Below are positions 11,028 to 22,233 of a stretch of 64,000 nt of DNA, in pieces. Below the pieces are notes generated by a model. It worked only from the letters and a program-made list of their open reading frames with translations. It searched no databases and had not been told where the DNA came from. Numbering within the stretch: the stretch's first letter is position 1; the number at the start of each line of letters is the position of its first letter. The position numbers and the translations under genes are program-made. The DNA is taken from positions 1,426,001 through 1,490,000 of the forward strand of contig CP085831.1 in assembly GCA_020809705.1 (NCBI GenBank), written 5' to 3'. This DNA comes from Calonectria ilicicola. Lineage: Eukaryota > Ascomycota > Sordariomycetes > Hypocreales > Nectriaceae.

Positions 11028-12230
11028 ATGTCCCAACCATCTATGAGAGCAGTTGTATTCAAGGGTGTTGGCAAAGTAGCTGTCGAGAGTCGCAGTATTC
11101 CGCAAATCCAAGATCCTCGGGATGCAATCGTCAAGGTGAACGTTGCCGCCCTCTGCGGGAGTGATCTGCACTGGTATCGAGGCCATCAGAAAATTCCACC
11201 TGGTTTCATCCCCGGCCATGAGTTCGTGGGTGTTGTTCATGAAATTGGAGATCAAGTCGTCGGCCTGAATGTTGGGGACTCTGTCGTGGTGAGTTCTGCG
11301 ATTACGATTGGATGTGTGTTGAGCTTGATGTCATTAAAGAAATGGACTGAGAGAGACCCGTTTAGGCCACATTTACAGCCCAATGCGGCGATTGCTTCTA
11401 CTGCAAAAAAGGGCAAACAAGTAGATGCTCGCACAGCATTCTTTTTGGTGAGCTGATTAAACATGTCGCGCTAAAATGATCATCGAGGCTAATGGCATCT
11501 CACAACTGAAGGCAACAGCGCTGGGGCGTCGAGCATTGACGGAGGTCAGGCTGAGTATGTTCGCATCCCGTTTGCTGTCTCGACGTTAGTGGCGAAACCA
11601 TCATCAATCCCAGAAAGAATGCTGGTGTTAATGGGTGATATCTTTCCGACGGGATACTTCTGTGCTTCTCGCTTTCTGAAACCACTTCCACGGGACGAGG
11701 CTAGAGCGTCATGCATAGCTGTAGTCGGATGCGGGCCAGTCGGCATTTGCGCCATCGCTGCCGCATCCAGGTGGTGTGACAACATATTTGCAATTGATAT
11801 GGTACCAGAGCGTATTGCCGAAGCTGAGAAGCTTGGTGCTAAGCCTCTTCTTCTTACAAAGAATCCCACAGAAAAGATTCTGGCTGCGACCGAAGGTCGC
11901 GGTGCAGATGTGGTCCTCGAGGTTGTCGGAACAGCCGCTGCATTGCAGCTTTGCATAGATATGGTGCGCCCGTTTGGAAGTATCAGTAGCGTCGGTGTAC
12001 AGACTGAGGAGTTGAAGTTATATGGGCCGTCCCTATACGCAAAGAACGTCACCATTGCCTGGGGTCGATGCCCTGTACGTGGTATATTTGAAGAAGCTCT
12101 TGATTGTCTAAGCGAAGTCCAGGACAAGATTTCTTTCCTATGCGAATGCCATATGAAGTTGGAACAGGCGCAGGAGGCGTATAAGCTTTTCGACGCCCGT
12201 AAAGTTCACAAGGTTCTGTTGACTCCATGA
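11028..12230 (+). CDS. Zinc-containing MDR dehydrogenase (sorbitol/threonine dehydrogenase-like)
   Basis: A 353-aa medium-chain dehydrogenase from three exons: 11028-11288, 11366-11447 and 11512-12230. Splicing was fixed by the zinc motifs: exon 1 ends after the VGDSVV strand, exon 2 restores the structural zinc site CGDCFYCKKGQTSRC, and exon 3 starts in a Gly codon and continues with the glycine-rich region before the Rossmann fold (VVGCGPVGI). Catalytic-zinc ligands are in CGSDLHW and PGHEFVG. The fold oxidises secondary alcohols or polyols with NAD(P)+. The start at ATG 11028 gives the usual N terminus. Substrate unknown. It is the second MDR enzyme of this gene group and is divergent from the regulator. 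Confidence 0.87.
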
Positions 12231-12351
12231 ATGCTTAGTTCAGAAAGCTCAAAGCACTTTCAATGATGCAAAAGGAAGCGGAATATGCCATAGCCAGCTG
12301 CTAGATACAATCAATTTGTATTCAACTTCTCCTTCTGATAATATGAAGTAA

Positions 12352-13807
12352 TTAGATTTTACACCTCTCAGCATCGACAAATCCCAGCTCTTCTGTCCAA
12401 GTTATAAGCGCCCCATCTCGCCACAAACCGGAGACCAATTCTTTTCGACCCGGCTGACCTCCTTTCGGGAGCTCGTTCAAAAATGCCCAACGAGATCTCT
12501 CTTTCATATTCTGATGCTTCCAGTCATTAATATCCTTGTGAGGTGCATTGTTGAAAAGAGGAAGAAGATCGAATAAAACACCATCGTGGGCAAGGCAGAT
12601 AAAGATTCCAGGATGAGCGTCTAGTAGTTGAAGCTTGTCGACACTCAGCTGTGCCACATCACCAAAACTGTATGCGCTCTCGGAAGTTTGAGATATTTTG
12701 TAAAATGGACTGGTACGAGAGGAAGCAGAAATATCATCTCCATCACCCGTAGAAGAAGGATGATGAAGAGTAAAAGCAGAACAGGGGCAAGGTACCGGAT
12801 AGTAGTCATCGAGCTGCTCTGCTGGTATAAATGATGGCAGCGGTAAGTGTGGTGTAGGCCGGAACGCGCCAGCATAGTGGCAACAATCTCCGCCCATGAA
12901 AACGAAGGTATCTGGGGTCGTTCGCGCCAAACCACAAATGTGCCCTAGTGCATGCTGAAAAGGTGGCAAAGAAATTTAACTTGAGAGATCGTCATACGAA
13001 GGGAAAAATGAGAAAAACTAACCCCAGGCACATTTAACAAGTAGAATGAACCGTCTCCGAAATAATCGTGGGCAGCAAATCCTGCAACCATCATGTTGAA
13101 TTCTGGCTCATGAATTCTATGGCCTCTATTGGTTAAGAGCTATTGCGTTAGCTTGGAATCAACACGCTGGAGTTATATCGCGAGACCTTATATCGCTTTC
13201 TAGCACAAAGCTTTTGGGGTTTTTGGGCCAACCTGGAACGAACTCTGCTGTAAAGCCGGGTCCAACCACAATATCCGTCGTCGAAGGAAATCTGGAGCCA
13301 TCCCCGATGTGATCCCAGTGCCAATGACTCCATACAATAGCCTCTACATAAAACTATGGTCAGCAGACGAATGATCATGGGAATGACGACATTTAAGTTG
13401 TGTATGTTGATGTTGAGGCAGGTGCGAGGTTTGGGAAAAAAGGCCACCATACTTAAGTTTGTGAGGCTGAAACCTGAATCAATTAAAACCTCATCAACGC
13501 TTTTTTCAATATTGATGGAGCAGAGGTGACCTCCAATCATCCGTTGTGTCTGTGGAGAGCCGTTCCAAAAGTCCTTGCGGGAGCCGCAATCAAAAAGAAT
13601 GTACTCCGACCCAGTAGATGCTTCATGTTCCATTAAGAAGCACAAGGTTTTCAGGTTGAGTTTCTCGTGCCCGCGAATAGGAGGCTGTAAAAACGCTCGG
13701 GTATCGCAAACCATGTGGGTTGTTGTGTCAACTGCTTTAACACGCACCGTTCTTGAAGAAGGTGGAAGGTTAAGTTCAGAACCACAAGAGGATGCAACCC
13801 GAGCCAT
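12352..13807 (-). CDS. Metallo-beta-lactamase-fold hydrolase, copy 2
   Basis: A four-exon gene giving 405 aa: 13453-13807, 13187-13343, 13023-13125 and 12352-12954. The zinc motif HWHWDH (first His residue 125) is created in exon 2. Further fold motifs are VVGPGF, the DYFGDGSFYLLNVPG strand and HALGHICGL with FMGGDCCHYAG. The intron between exons 2 and 3 has a weak GTCTCG donor, but a good branch point (GCTAAC) and frame restoration support it. It differs from the single-exon copy at 3433-4413 in gene structure and in a longer C terminus, so the two are paralogues of the fold rather than a recent duplication. A hydrolase for a lactone or ester is likely; substrate unknown. Confidence 0.83.
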
Positions 13808-14305
13808 AATTCTAGAAAGATAGATGAATATGAGGACTTAAAATGTAATATCAAAATTCAAACTTCCGCTGGATCTTCAAGAGAGGTGAAACATGTCAGT
13901 TTAGTGCTAGGGATGGGGAATATGTGTTTGTTTTATACTTGCCATGAGTGCGACACTAAACTAACAATAGTGCCAGATTCCCCCACGGCTGGTGAATCCG
14001 GGGCAAGGGCAAAGAAGGCCAACCTTTACCCCGCATTAGATATTATATTTTTAATGAACCTGGATGATCCACAATGGAGGTTGCGGGGTAAGATGGAGGC
14101 AGCCGAGGAGAAAGATGCGTCAATACCGGACGATGTTTGGGGTCTGTTCATGGAGCTTTAATATTGACTTAACTACGTTCATGCTGGTGTACCAGCCTCG
14201 TGATAATTACGATTTTTAATCATTAGTCAGGAAAAGCTTAAATTTCTAAGAGCGAGGAAAATTGTATGCTAAAATAAAAGCTAAACTAAAACCCTCCTAG
14301 ACTAT

Positions 14306-15187
14306 TTACGACTCGATTCCTTGAACAGAATCCTTTACTCGCTTTCTAGTTTCATATTCCCCCGAGCTCAATGGAGTCATCAAAGCTCCCGCAGTTCTGG
14401 TATACATAACATCCTCATTTGGACAGACGTAGTACACAATCCACTGCCCTTGCCCCGGCCCTGTGGATGGTAGCAAGGATGTGCTGATAGTTGATGTGGT
14501 GGCTTTCGATGTTGTCCCTTCAGTGAAAACGGACAGTGCCGTGCCAAATAGGATAAGTGCTTCGGTCACATTTGAAGAATTGATTACGATGGTCTAAAGT
14601 GGGATGATATCGTTAAATAAAAAATATTTATATGGGGATTGAGGGGAGATTGAACCAACCAGGGTTGACCACTCGATGGGTATTGACTGCCCTTCTGGCA
14701 CAAGCCGAAGTTTAGATTTGCTCGGAGCTGAAAGCTCATGGATTTCTCCTAGATACTTCTCCCATGGCAATTCAACTGCATGACTGATGTTTTTGAATAT
14801 TGTATGGGAGATCTTGTGAAGCGCTTGGATGACTGTCAAAACGGTTTCGATCTCAGCGGATGTGAACTCGACATTGCCGAATTTTGCAGTCTCTGAGGTG
14901 CGCTATGGGCAGGGATTGATGATAAGAATTGATGAACCGATGATAAAAGCATAGGGCTAAAAACCACTTACAAAGTCTGCCATGCCAACTTGTTTCGGAA
15001 GTTCAGGAAGCTCAGTCAGATGAAAACCCACATCGCCCAAACCTATGAGGTTCCGAATCGCGGGTAAGCCCCTGAAATCATCCAGATGACCATACCTAAT
15101 TGATGATAGCGGTTTAGTCATGATCGCAACGCGAGCAATTGATCCAGATTTGTTGTCACTAAAATCCAATGCGCAGTCTGCAAACAT
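14306..15187 (-). CDS. Hypothetical protein, three exons
   Basis: I do not recognise this protein. Exons 14972-15187, 14660-14902 and 14306-14593, all joined in phase 0 with GTAAGT and GTTGGT donors, give 248 aa. The frame stays open across both junctions, which supports a real gene. It has no signal peptide or membrane segment; the middle part is helix-prone, and the last exon contains a Ser/Thr-rich stretch followed by a hydrophobic strand (QWIVYYVCPN). It lies between the second MBL-fold gene and the OYE-type reductase on the opposite strand to the latter. Upstream exons cannot be excluded. Confidence 0.6.
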
Positions 15188-15553
15188 GCATAAAAAGGGG
15201 GTACCCTCGGGAAAAGTGCCCCAACTCTTGTACCGCAGGCTCTTAAAGTTTATAGCGTGAGGGCATGAAACATACCCCGGAACAATTCAACAACTAGGTT
15301 GGAGACATAATTAGTAATTACCATTCGGTGCCTCAGGCACTCGGAGACGATGGTTGGGGTGATTAATCTATGTACCAGCGCACGCTTTTTCCCACGCTAG
15401 TGTATGGGGCTCAATGATGACAAACCAGCTCGCCAGTTGCGTCACGTTGTATAATAACCCATGATCAGTTGACACAATTTAACGAAAGAAAAAAGGGTGT
15501 TTTGCGCGTTTCAGGGATTTTAATCAAGTAATTAACGTGTTAATAGACCAATC

Positions 15554-16719
15554 ATGGCTTTTGATAGCCTCCTTGCGCCCTTGGCCATTGGTGACCTCCA
15601 GTTAAAAAACAGGGTTGTCATGGCTTCATTGACACGAAACCGCGACAGCGTTCCAAGGGAAAACCTCCACCTGCCATATTATGCAGAGAGATCGACCACC
15701 GGATTGATTGTAAGGGGAGCCTATTGTCTTTAGAATGCCAAGATATTGGTACTAACTAGAATTACACCTTTTAGATTTCGGAAGCCGCACTCATCTGCCC
15801 TCAGGGTGTGGAGTGGACCTACATGCCTGGCATTTACTCCCAGGAGCATGTTGATGGCTGGAAGAAAGTTACTGCTGCTGTCCACGATAAAGGTGGTGTA
15901 ATATTCTGTCAACTACACCACGTTGGCAGGGTTGCCCATCCTGGGACTCGAGTGCAGCGCGAAACAGGCCAACCAGTACCTGGCCCTTCTGCCATTGCTG
16001 CAAGGGGAGGCAAATTTCGAAATGTGCCGGAGGCTCCTGGTTACGTCGTGCCTACTCCTATTGAAGATCCGGAAACTATCATTGAGCTCTACGGCCGGGC
16101 GTCACGCCTTGCCAAGGAAGCTGGATTTGATGGCGTAGAGATACACAATGCCAACGGATATCTTCCAATGCAGTTTCTCGAGTCTCATAGCAACAAGAGG
16201 CAGGATAAGTGGGGAGGGTCATTGGAAAATAGGATGCGTTTCCCTCTCTCTTGTCTCACTAAGATGAACGAGCATTTTCCTTGGAACCGAATTGGCGTAA
16301 AGGTCGCTCCTTGTGGTGGTTACAACGACATGGGCGAGCTTGACGAGCATGGGAACCCTTCTGTTGAGGCAGCTAAAGCAACTTATGGGCCATTTTGCGC
16401 TGAACTAGACAAGCTCGGCTTGGCTTATGTTCAGGTCATGCGATGGTGGGCATCATATGACCTCATGATTGACGGAAAACCTCGCGGCGTTGAATGGGAT
16501 TCCATTGAATACTTGCGCCCCATCTTGAAGAACACCATGCTCTTCGGAAATACAGCATTTGAGCCAGAGGAAGCCAATGAGTGGATTAAAAAGGGACTTA
16601 TGGATGCAGTTGTGATTGGACGACCTCTTTTGTACAACCCTGACTATGTTGAAAAGATTCGATCAGATCGAGTCAAAGACATCTACAAAGAGAGACCGGG
16701 CGACGAGTACTGGTGGTAG
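15554..16719 (+). CDS. NADH:flavin oxidoreductase / Old Yellow Enzyme family
   Basis: FMN-dependent ene-reductase-type TIM barrel of 366 aa from two exons (15554-15709 and 15775-16719; GTAAGG donor, TTAG acceptor, phase 0). Conserved stretches include LAPLAIGDLQLKNRVVMASL, the His/Asn ligand segment VEIHNANGYL, SNKRQDKWGGSLENRMRF and a C-terminal phosphate-binding VVIGRPLLYNPDY. The family reduces alpha,beta-unsaturated carbonyl compounds using NAD(P)H. In this group it could reduce an enone or enol-lactone intermediate (inference). Length and motif order are normal for the family. Confidence 0.9.
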
Positions 16720-17239
16720 TAAGTTCTCTAGACTTTAAACTTTGACTTAGCGGCAATGACTAACTCACGCACTCCAAGCAAATGGCGTAACAACGATAAA
16801 AGAGATGGATATTTGAATTGGTCTGAGCGCACTATTATTCCACAAAGCCCTAATAGCAAAGATAAACTTAGTCTCATTCATGATTAGGTTTGTAAATGAG
16901 GAAGTTGGTCAAGAATTTATTCACAAAATAACTTTGCTTGATTTCGTGTACTTTTATGGCTTGGTATTAGTTATAACAGTTATGTGAACTGCGTCGTGTC
17001 AGGCAAAGTGGGGAAAAAATACTTAGGCGCAACCTCACACATGAGCCACATTGAGTATGCCTGGCTGGCCCTATAGCCAATTGCGCCGCTTAGCAAGAGA
17101 TTTACCTCCAGATTACCCCACTAAATTAAAAATAAATCACTTTCATCGTAAAAATCATCATTAAAATGGATCAAAAGCAAAAAAGAGGTTTCCGAAAAAT
17201 TATATAAAGTGATATCATAAATATGGAGGAAAATTACCA
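16720..17239. other. Intergenic, no gene seen
   Basis: About 520 bp, increasingly AT-rich towards the right. No supported reading frame. It separates the catabolic gene group from the accessory region. Confidence 0.5.
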
Positions 17240-17911
17240 CTAAATAAATCTGACTACCTCTCCTTCAGAATAAGTTTTAACCTGGAACGGACCGCTTTTG
17301 TTTATTCTGTAAACAAAGGTTGCATATCTTACAACGTTATAGCACCTCGCGGTATCGTTATTCGCACCGTTGAAGAATGCATTGTTGATTTGAATAGTCG
17401 TGCCGTTCCTGAAAGCTGCCATGCACTTCTCTCGGACTACTGCATCCCAGGTGTACATAGGATTCTGTCCGTAAATAATCAGGGCGAAGATGATGCCCTT
17501 TTCTGATTCTCCAGGAATGAGCTGGTTTGTCAGGCTTGTGACTTGGCCTTGCATAGCAGTCAAAGAAACTCCCTGCTCATCCTTCTCCTTCTTGAGCGCC
17601 TGGAAATCCGCCTTGGCCTTGTTGTCGCTTGCATCTTTCTCGTTTTTCAGCGTTTCGAAGTCTGCTTTGGCCTTTTCCAGACTCTTTTCAAGATCCTTCT
17701 TTTGGCTCAAGGTTGTATCAAGGTTCGATTGGCACTGTTTCAATGCGACGTTGCTGGTGTTGAGTTTCCCCTCTGTCTGGGTCAAAATATCCTTTAGACG
17801 GGCCTTTTCGGTTTCAGCATCGCGGCCACTGTCGTCCATGGTCTTCTTCTGAGTTGAATATGCCGCATTCAGATCTATGAGCTTAGACTCGGCTGCGTTC
17901 TTTGCTACCAT
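17240..17911 (-). CDS. Coiled-coil protein with a small C-terminal domain, function unknown
   Basis: A 223-aa single-exon protein at the edge of an AT-rich block. Residues about 1-135 are strongly charged with heptad character (repeated ALKKEKDE, LEKSLEKAKADF and FETLKNEKDA segments), indicating a coiled coil. The last about 85 residues form a compact domain starting GIIFALIIYGQNPMYTW and ending in VVRFI, with aromatic and Asn-rich strands. I do not recognise this domain. No signal peptide. Base composition is ordinary, unlike the DNA immediately upstream, so the gene itself has escaped RIP. Its place beside transposon remnants is typical of accessory genes. Confidence 0.6.
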   Translation of the reverse strand: MVAKNAAESKLIDLNAAYSTQKKTMDDSGRDAETEKARLKDILTQTEGKLNTSNVALKQCQSNLDTTLSQKKDLEKSLEKAKADFETLKNEKDASDNKAKADFQALKKEKDEQGVSLTAMQGQVTSLTNQLIPGESEKGIIFALIIYGQNPMYTWDAVVREKCMAAFRNGTTIQINNAFFNGANNDTARCYNVVRYATFVYRINKSGPFQVKTYSEGEVVRFI

Positions 17912-19578
17912 AGTATCTCTGGCCGTTTTATTAATGAGGGTAATATCTGTATTATACTTGGTTTAAATAGCCTTTAATTTCTTTATTTTTTATATAAGAT
18001 TTTTCTTTATGGCTTTATAATTTTATAAGATTTAGGTAGTATTTTTATTTTAATTAGTATTATTAAATAGAGTTATTAAAATAAAGCTAGCTAGAGTTAG
18101 TTGTAGTTGTATTTTAGTAGAAGGAGCTTAAATAATTAAGGTAAGATTTGGTTTTATAATTGGTATTATATTTTTTTAAATTTTAATAAAGATTAAAATA
18201 GTAAAGTTAAGAGTTAGATTTATTAAAGTATTTTAAATTATTAAAAATTAATTAGTAAAAGAAGTTAAATTATTAAATATTTTTTTTAGAATTATAATAA
18301 TCTTTTTAAAATAATATTTAATAAATTATATTATTTAATATTGAAGAATTCTAGAATTATAATTTAAAATATTAATAATTCTAATAATTTTAAATTATTT
18401 TTAATATATTATTATATAAATATTTAAAAGAATCTTTATAAATATATTAAAAGTTTTTTTAATATTTAGTCTCTATTTATAATTATTTTAATTATTTATA
18501 ATTTATTATAAAGTTTTTAATAAAAGCTTATAATTTATATAATTATTAAAAAACTTAACTATATAATTTAATATTTAATTATATTTAAATATTTTAAAAA
18601 GCTCTTTTAAAATTATTAAATAAAAAATCTATTAATTTTATATTTAATTAAGATAGTTTAAGTATATTAAAATCTTCCAAACACTTATTTTAAAAATATA
18701 ATAATAGTTATAAATACTATATTAATATTTTAAAAAGTAGTTTTTATAAGTAAAATTAATATATTTTCTTTGATTATAACTAAAATACTTATTATCTTTA
18801 ATTTATCTACCTTTTATTTAAATAATATTAATATAACTTTTAATATTTCCTATTACTAATATAAAATTATTAATAAATTTTAATTTATATATATTAAAAA
18901 TAAGATTATTAAATAATATTTTATCTTTTAAATTAATTATTAATTTAATAATATTAATTATAAAGTTAATTTTAAATTTATTTAAAATTTTTAAAAAAAA
19001 TAATATTAGTAAATTCTTTATCTTTAATAAAATTTAAAATATAAAAATTATTATAAAATTTATTAAAAAGTAAAGATCTTATCTTAATTCTATTTATAAT
19101 TATAAATTTAATATTTTTTTTAATAATTATTATTTAATTTATAATCTTAATATTAATAATAATATTAATATTAATTAATTTAAAAATAATTTTATTAATA
19201 ATTAAATTAAAATTATTAATAATAATAATACCCTTTTTAATTAATAAATAATATAAAATATTTATACTTTTTATAATATTATGAAGCTTTTTTATTATTT
19301 TTATTAAATAAAAAATAATTTAAAAATTTATTAATTTAAAGATTTAATAATTTATTATCTTTAAATTACTTATCTAAGCTAGGCTTTTAATAACTTTTAT
19401 CTAGCTTATTTAAATAAAGCTATTAAATTTAATTAAAATAGCCTTATTAATATATAACTTATATATTTAAGAATAAAGTTAAATAAAAGCCTATTATTAA
19501 ATTATATAATTAATTAATTTATTATAAGAATTAAAATTATAAAAAATTTAAAATTAATACTAAAGATAGTATTATATA

Positions 19579-19976
19579 TGTTATGACCCAAACGCCCAAA
19601 GGCGGTAAACAGGGGCAGAACCCAAACCAATCAAACCAAACTACCCTAGACCGATAAAACCAACCAATAAGAATAAAGTCGAACGAGCCCCGTTCGACTC
19701 TGCCGAAGATCGCAACGAACACTGTCGAACCGACCCCGTTCGACTATTGCGATAACGGAACCTTAGATAGAAAAGTATATAGACGGATCGAGTCCCACCG
19801 TAAGGAACGGAACCGATCAGCTTTCAATACAACTTGGTTACCTCAATTGCGATTGACTATTACCTAACGTAACACTTCCATTGCTCCATTTACCATAACG
19901 CGCCTAACCATCCTGCCAACAATAAACCCTTCGTTCTGATTGGTTCATCAAGTTGGGAATTGACCAGACCGTTACA
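19579..19976. mobile_element. Solo LTR of a retrotransposon, not RIP-mutated
   Basis: A 398-bp block of normal base composition within near-pure AT sequence. It begins TGTTATGACC and ends ACCGTTACA (5'-TG...CA-3'). It is flanked by a perfect 5-bp direct repeat ATATA (19574-19578 and 19977-19981), the expected integrase target duplication. An AAGTATATAGACGG TATA-like element lies inside at about 19773-19786. No internal retrotransposon region or second LTR is adjacent, so it is best read as a solo LTR left by LTR-LTR recombination. The many intact CpA dinucleotides show that it arrived after RIP acted on its surroundings, or otherwise escaped RIP. LTR orientation was not determined. Confidence 0.75.
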
Positions 19977-20042
19977 ATATAAAATATAATCTTATTTTTA
20001 ATTAATATATATTATATTAATATATAAGATTAATATAACATA

Positions 20043-21888
20043 CTCCATAAGCAAGCACACCATATAAGCAAGCACACCATAAATCCCTCATACACAACAC
20101 AAATCATTTAATCAAATACTTCTTAACAACCAATAATATCCCAATCAAATACTAAAGCTAAAGCTGTTCTTTATCTTTAAGCCCTTTAAAACAACCCAAA
20201 ATTAAGTATGCAAAAAGCTGTAGCAGTCTATGGAGTAAGTCGGTGATGATTATATTATCGGTAGCAGGGAATTCAATCTTGAGATGATACTATTCTTAAT
20301 TCACGCAAGCTATTTAATCTAGAAGAAGAGATTATTATTAGTTTTATTTTAGATCTAGATTTATAAGGATTTTTTTAAGATTATATATTATTTAAAAAAT
20401 AATTAATTAATTATTTTTTAATTAAAATATATTATTTATTAATAATATTAAATTTTAAATTTTATTAAATATTATTTAAAGTTTAAAATATAATTCTTTT
20501 AAAAATATAATTATAAAAAGGTTAAATATAAAGATCTAAAGATAATTAATAATTAATTTTAATTTATAATTAATATAATAAGTAAATATAATATTTAATT
20601 AAATAATATTTATAATTTTAATAAAATTAACTTTATAATAGATATTATTATAAGTAGAATAATTATAATAAGTATAGAAAGGTATATAAATCTAAAATTA
20701 ATCTAGCCTAGAAACTAAAAATAGATAATAATAATTAAAACTATTAATATAAAAAACTAGGCTATTTTATTATTTTTTATTATTATAGGCTAATATTATT
20801 TTATTAATTAATATAAAGAAAATAACTTTTTAAATAATTAAGCTATTATAATTACTTAAAATAATTAAACTAATAATAAAATAAATCTTAAATAATTAAA
20901 ATACTTTAATTATTATATAAATAATTAATTAATTAATTATTATTATCTTTTAATCCTTAATAAATATAAAAATTATTATTTAATTAAATTTAAGAAATAT
21001 TATAAAAATAATAAAATTATTATATTTTATATACTACCTTATTTATCTTATCTACTTTAATTACTTAATATTATATACTTTAAACTATTAAAAATAATAT
21101 ATAAAAAAAATAAAAAATCTAATTAAATACTTTATAATCTATATTTTAAAGGCTAATTTCTTCCTAATCTTTTATAATATATATTAAATTATTATAATAA
21201 AAAGTAATATTAAAGTAGGTTTTAGAGGAGCTAGGCTTAATCCTTTAGATATAGAAAATATTATATTAAGGCTTAATATACAACTATAAACACTAATATT
21301 ATTTAATTAAATAATTAAGTCTATTAATCTTTAAATATTAAAGACTTTAAGGAATATTATTAAGATTAATTTATAATTTAAATATTTTAAAAAATAAATT
21401 AAAAAGCTTTAAAGTATCTCTTTAAAATCTATTATTAAGGTATTATAATTATTTTTAAAAAAATAAAGATTATTATATATAAAATAATCTTATTAAAAAT
21501 TAAAATCTAAAATCTTAAATAAATAAATAAAATATTAAATAAATATTATAAATTTAAAAAAATTTAATTATAAAATAAAAAAATAATAATAATAAAAAAA
21601 AATAAAAAAAATAATTAATTAAGTAAATATAAATATATAAATATAAATAAAAATATTATAAAATAATAATTAAAGAAAATTAATATAATTAAATAATAAA
21701 TATTATAGAATTTATAGTAAGATTAATTATAATATAAGAATATATTAAGTAATTATTAAGATCTTTAATAAAGAGAATAGTAATTAGAATTTATTAATTA
21801 AATACTTTATAGTATTTTTATTCTAGTTTAAAAATAGAGTATGGTGAAAAGTGGTGCACTTACTTATGTGGTGCGCTTGCTTATGGAG
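20043..21888 (+). mobile_element. RIP-degraded Fot1/pogo-type (Tc1-mariner) DNA transposon
   Basis: 1846 bp bounded by inverted repeats CTCCATAAGCAAGC... and ...GCTTGCTTATGGAG, each flanked by the dinucleotide TA (20041-20042 and 21889-21890), the Tc1/mariner target duplication. Each inverted repeat contains a 17-bp unit (ATAAGCAAGCACACCAT on the left) in two tandem copies, with transition differences between ends. At about 20211-20345 a frame reads AVAVYGVSR, then after several stops LFNLEEEIIISFILDLDL, which matches the N-terminal helix-turn-helix region of Fot1-like transposases. Near 21230-21300, LNPLDIENIILRLNIQL fits their C-terminal part. The stops are TAA/TAG/TGA in place of CAA/CAG/CGA, as RIP makes. 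Size fits Fot1. Inactive. Confidence 0.82.
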
Positions 21889-22076
21889 TACGTTAATATT
21901 TATATTTATAATAATAATAATAATATATAAATAAATTAGATTTTATTATTTTTAAATAAAATAAATGTAAAAAGGATAAATTATTATTATTAAATAAATA
22001 ATCTTAATTTAATATTAAATCCTTTATATTTAAAAATAATATATACTTATTTACTTTTGTAAGAAGATAAGAGGTG

Positions 22077-22233
22077 TGTTATCTAATCCAATAGACCAAA
22101 AGATCAACCAATTCTCGCACATTGTGCGGGAATTGCACCTCACATCAGTATATAAGGCACTTCCTTACAATTATCTACTCTAGATTTATTATTTATAGTC
22201 TTTTTCAATTAGCAAGAAGTTTTCCTGCCTGGA
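22077..22233. promoter_or_regulatory. Ordinary-composition segment at the AT-block edge with TATA box
   Basis: Composition returns to normal at about 22077. TATATAAGG at about 22149-22157 is a good TATA box about 80 bp before the ATG at 22234. An imperfect hairpin (AATTCTCGCAC / GTGCGGGAATT) lies at about 22110-22136. An alternative reading as a short LTR is given in the findings. Confidence 0.4.

Larger units (their letters stand above)
17940..22076. repeat. AT-rich RIP-mutated repeat block
   Basis: About 4.1 kb that is almost entirely A and T, with runs of TAA/TTA stops in all frames. CpA and TpG are nearly gone and TpA is greatly enriched, as RIP leaves behind. Two better-preserved pieces lie inside: the solo LTR at 19579-19976 and a Fot1/pogo-type transposon at 20043-21888. 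The surrounding AT sequence is presumably an older, unrecognisable element. Confidence 0.85.
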
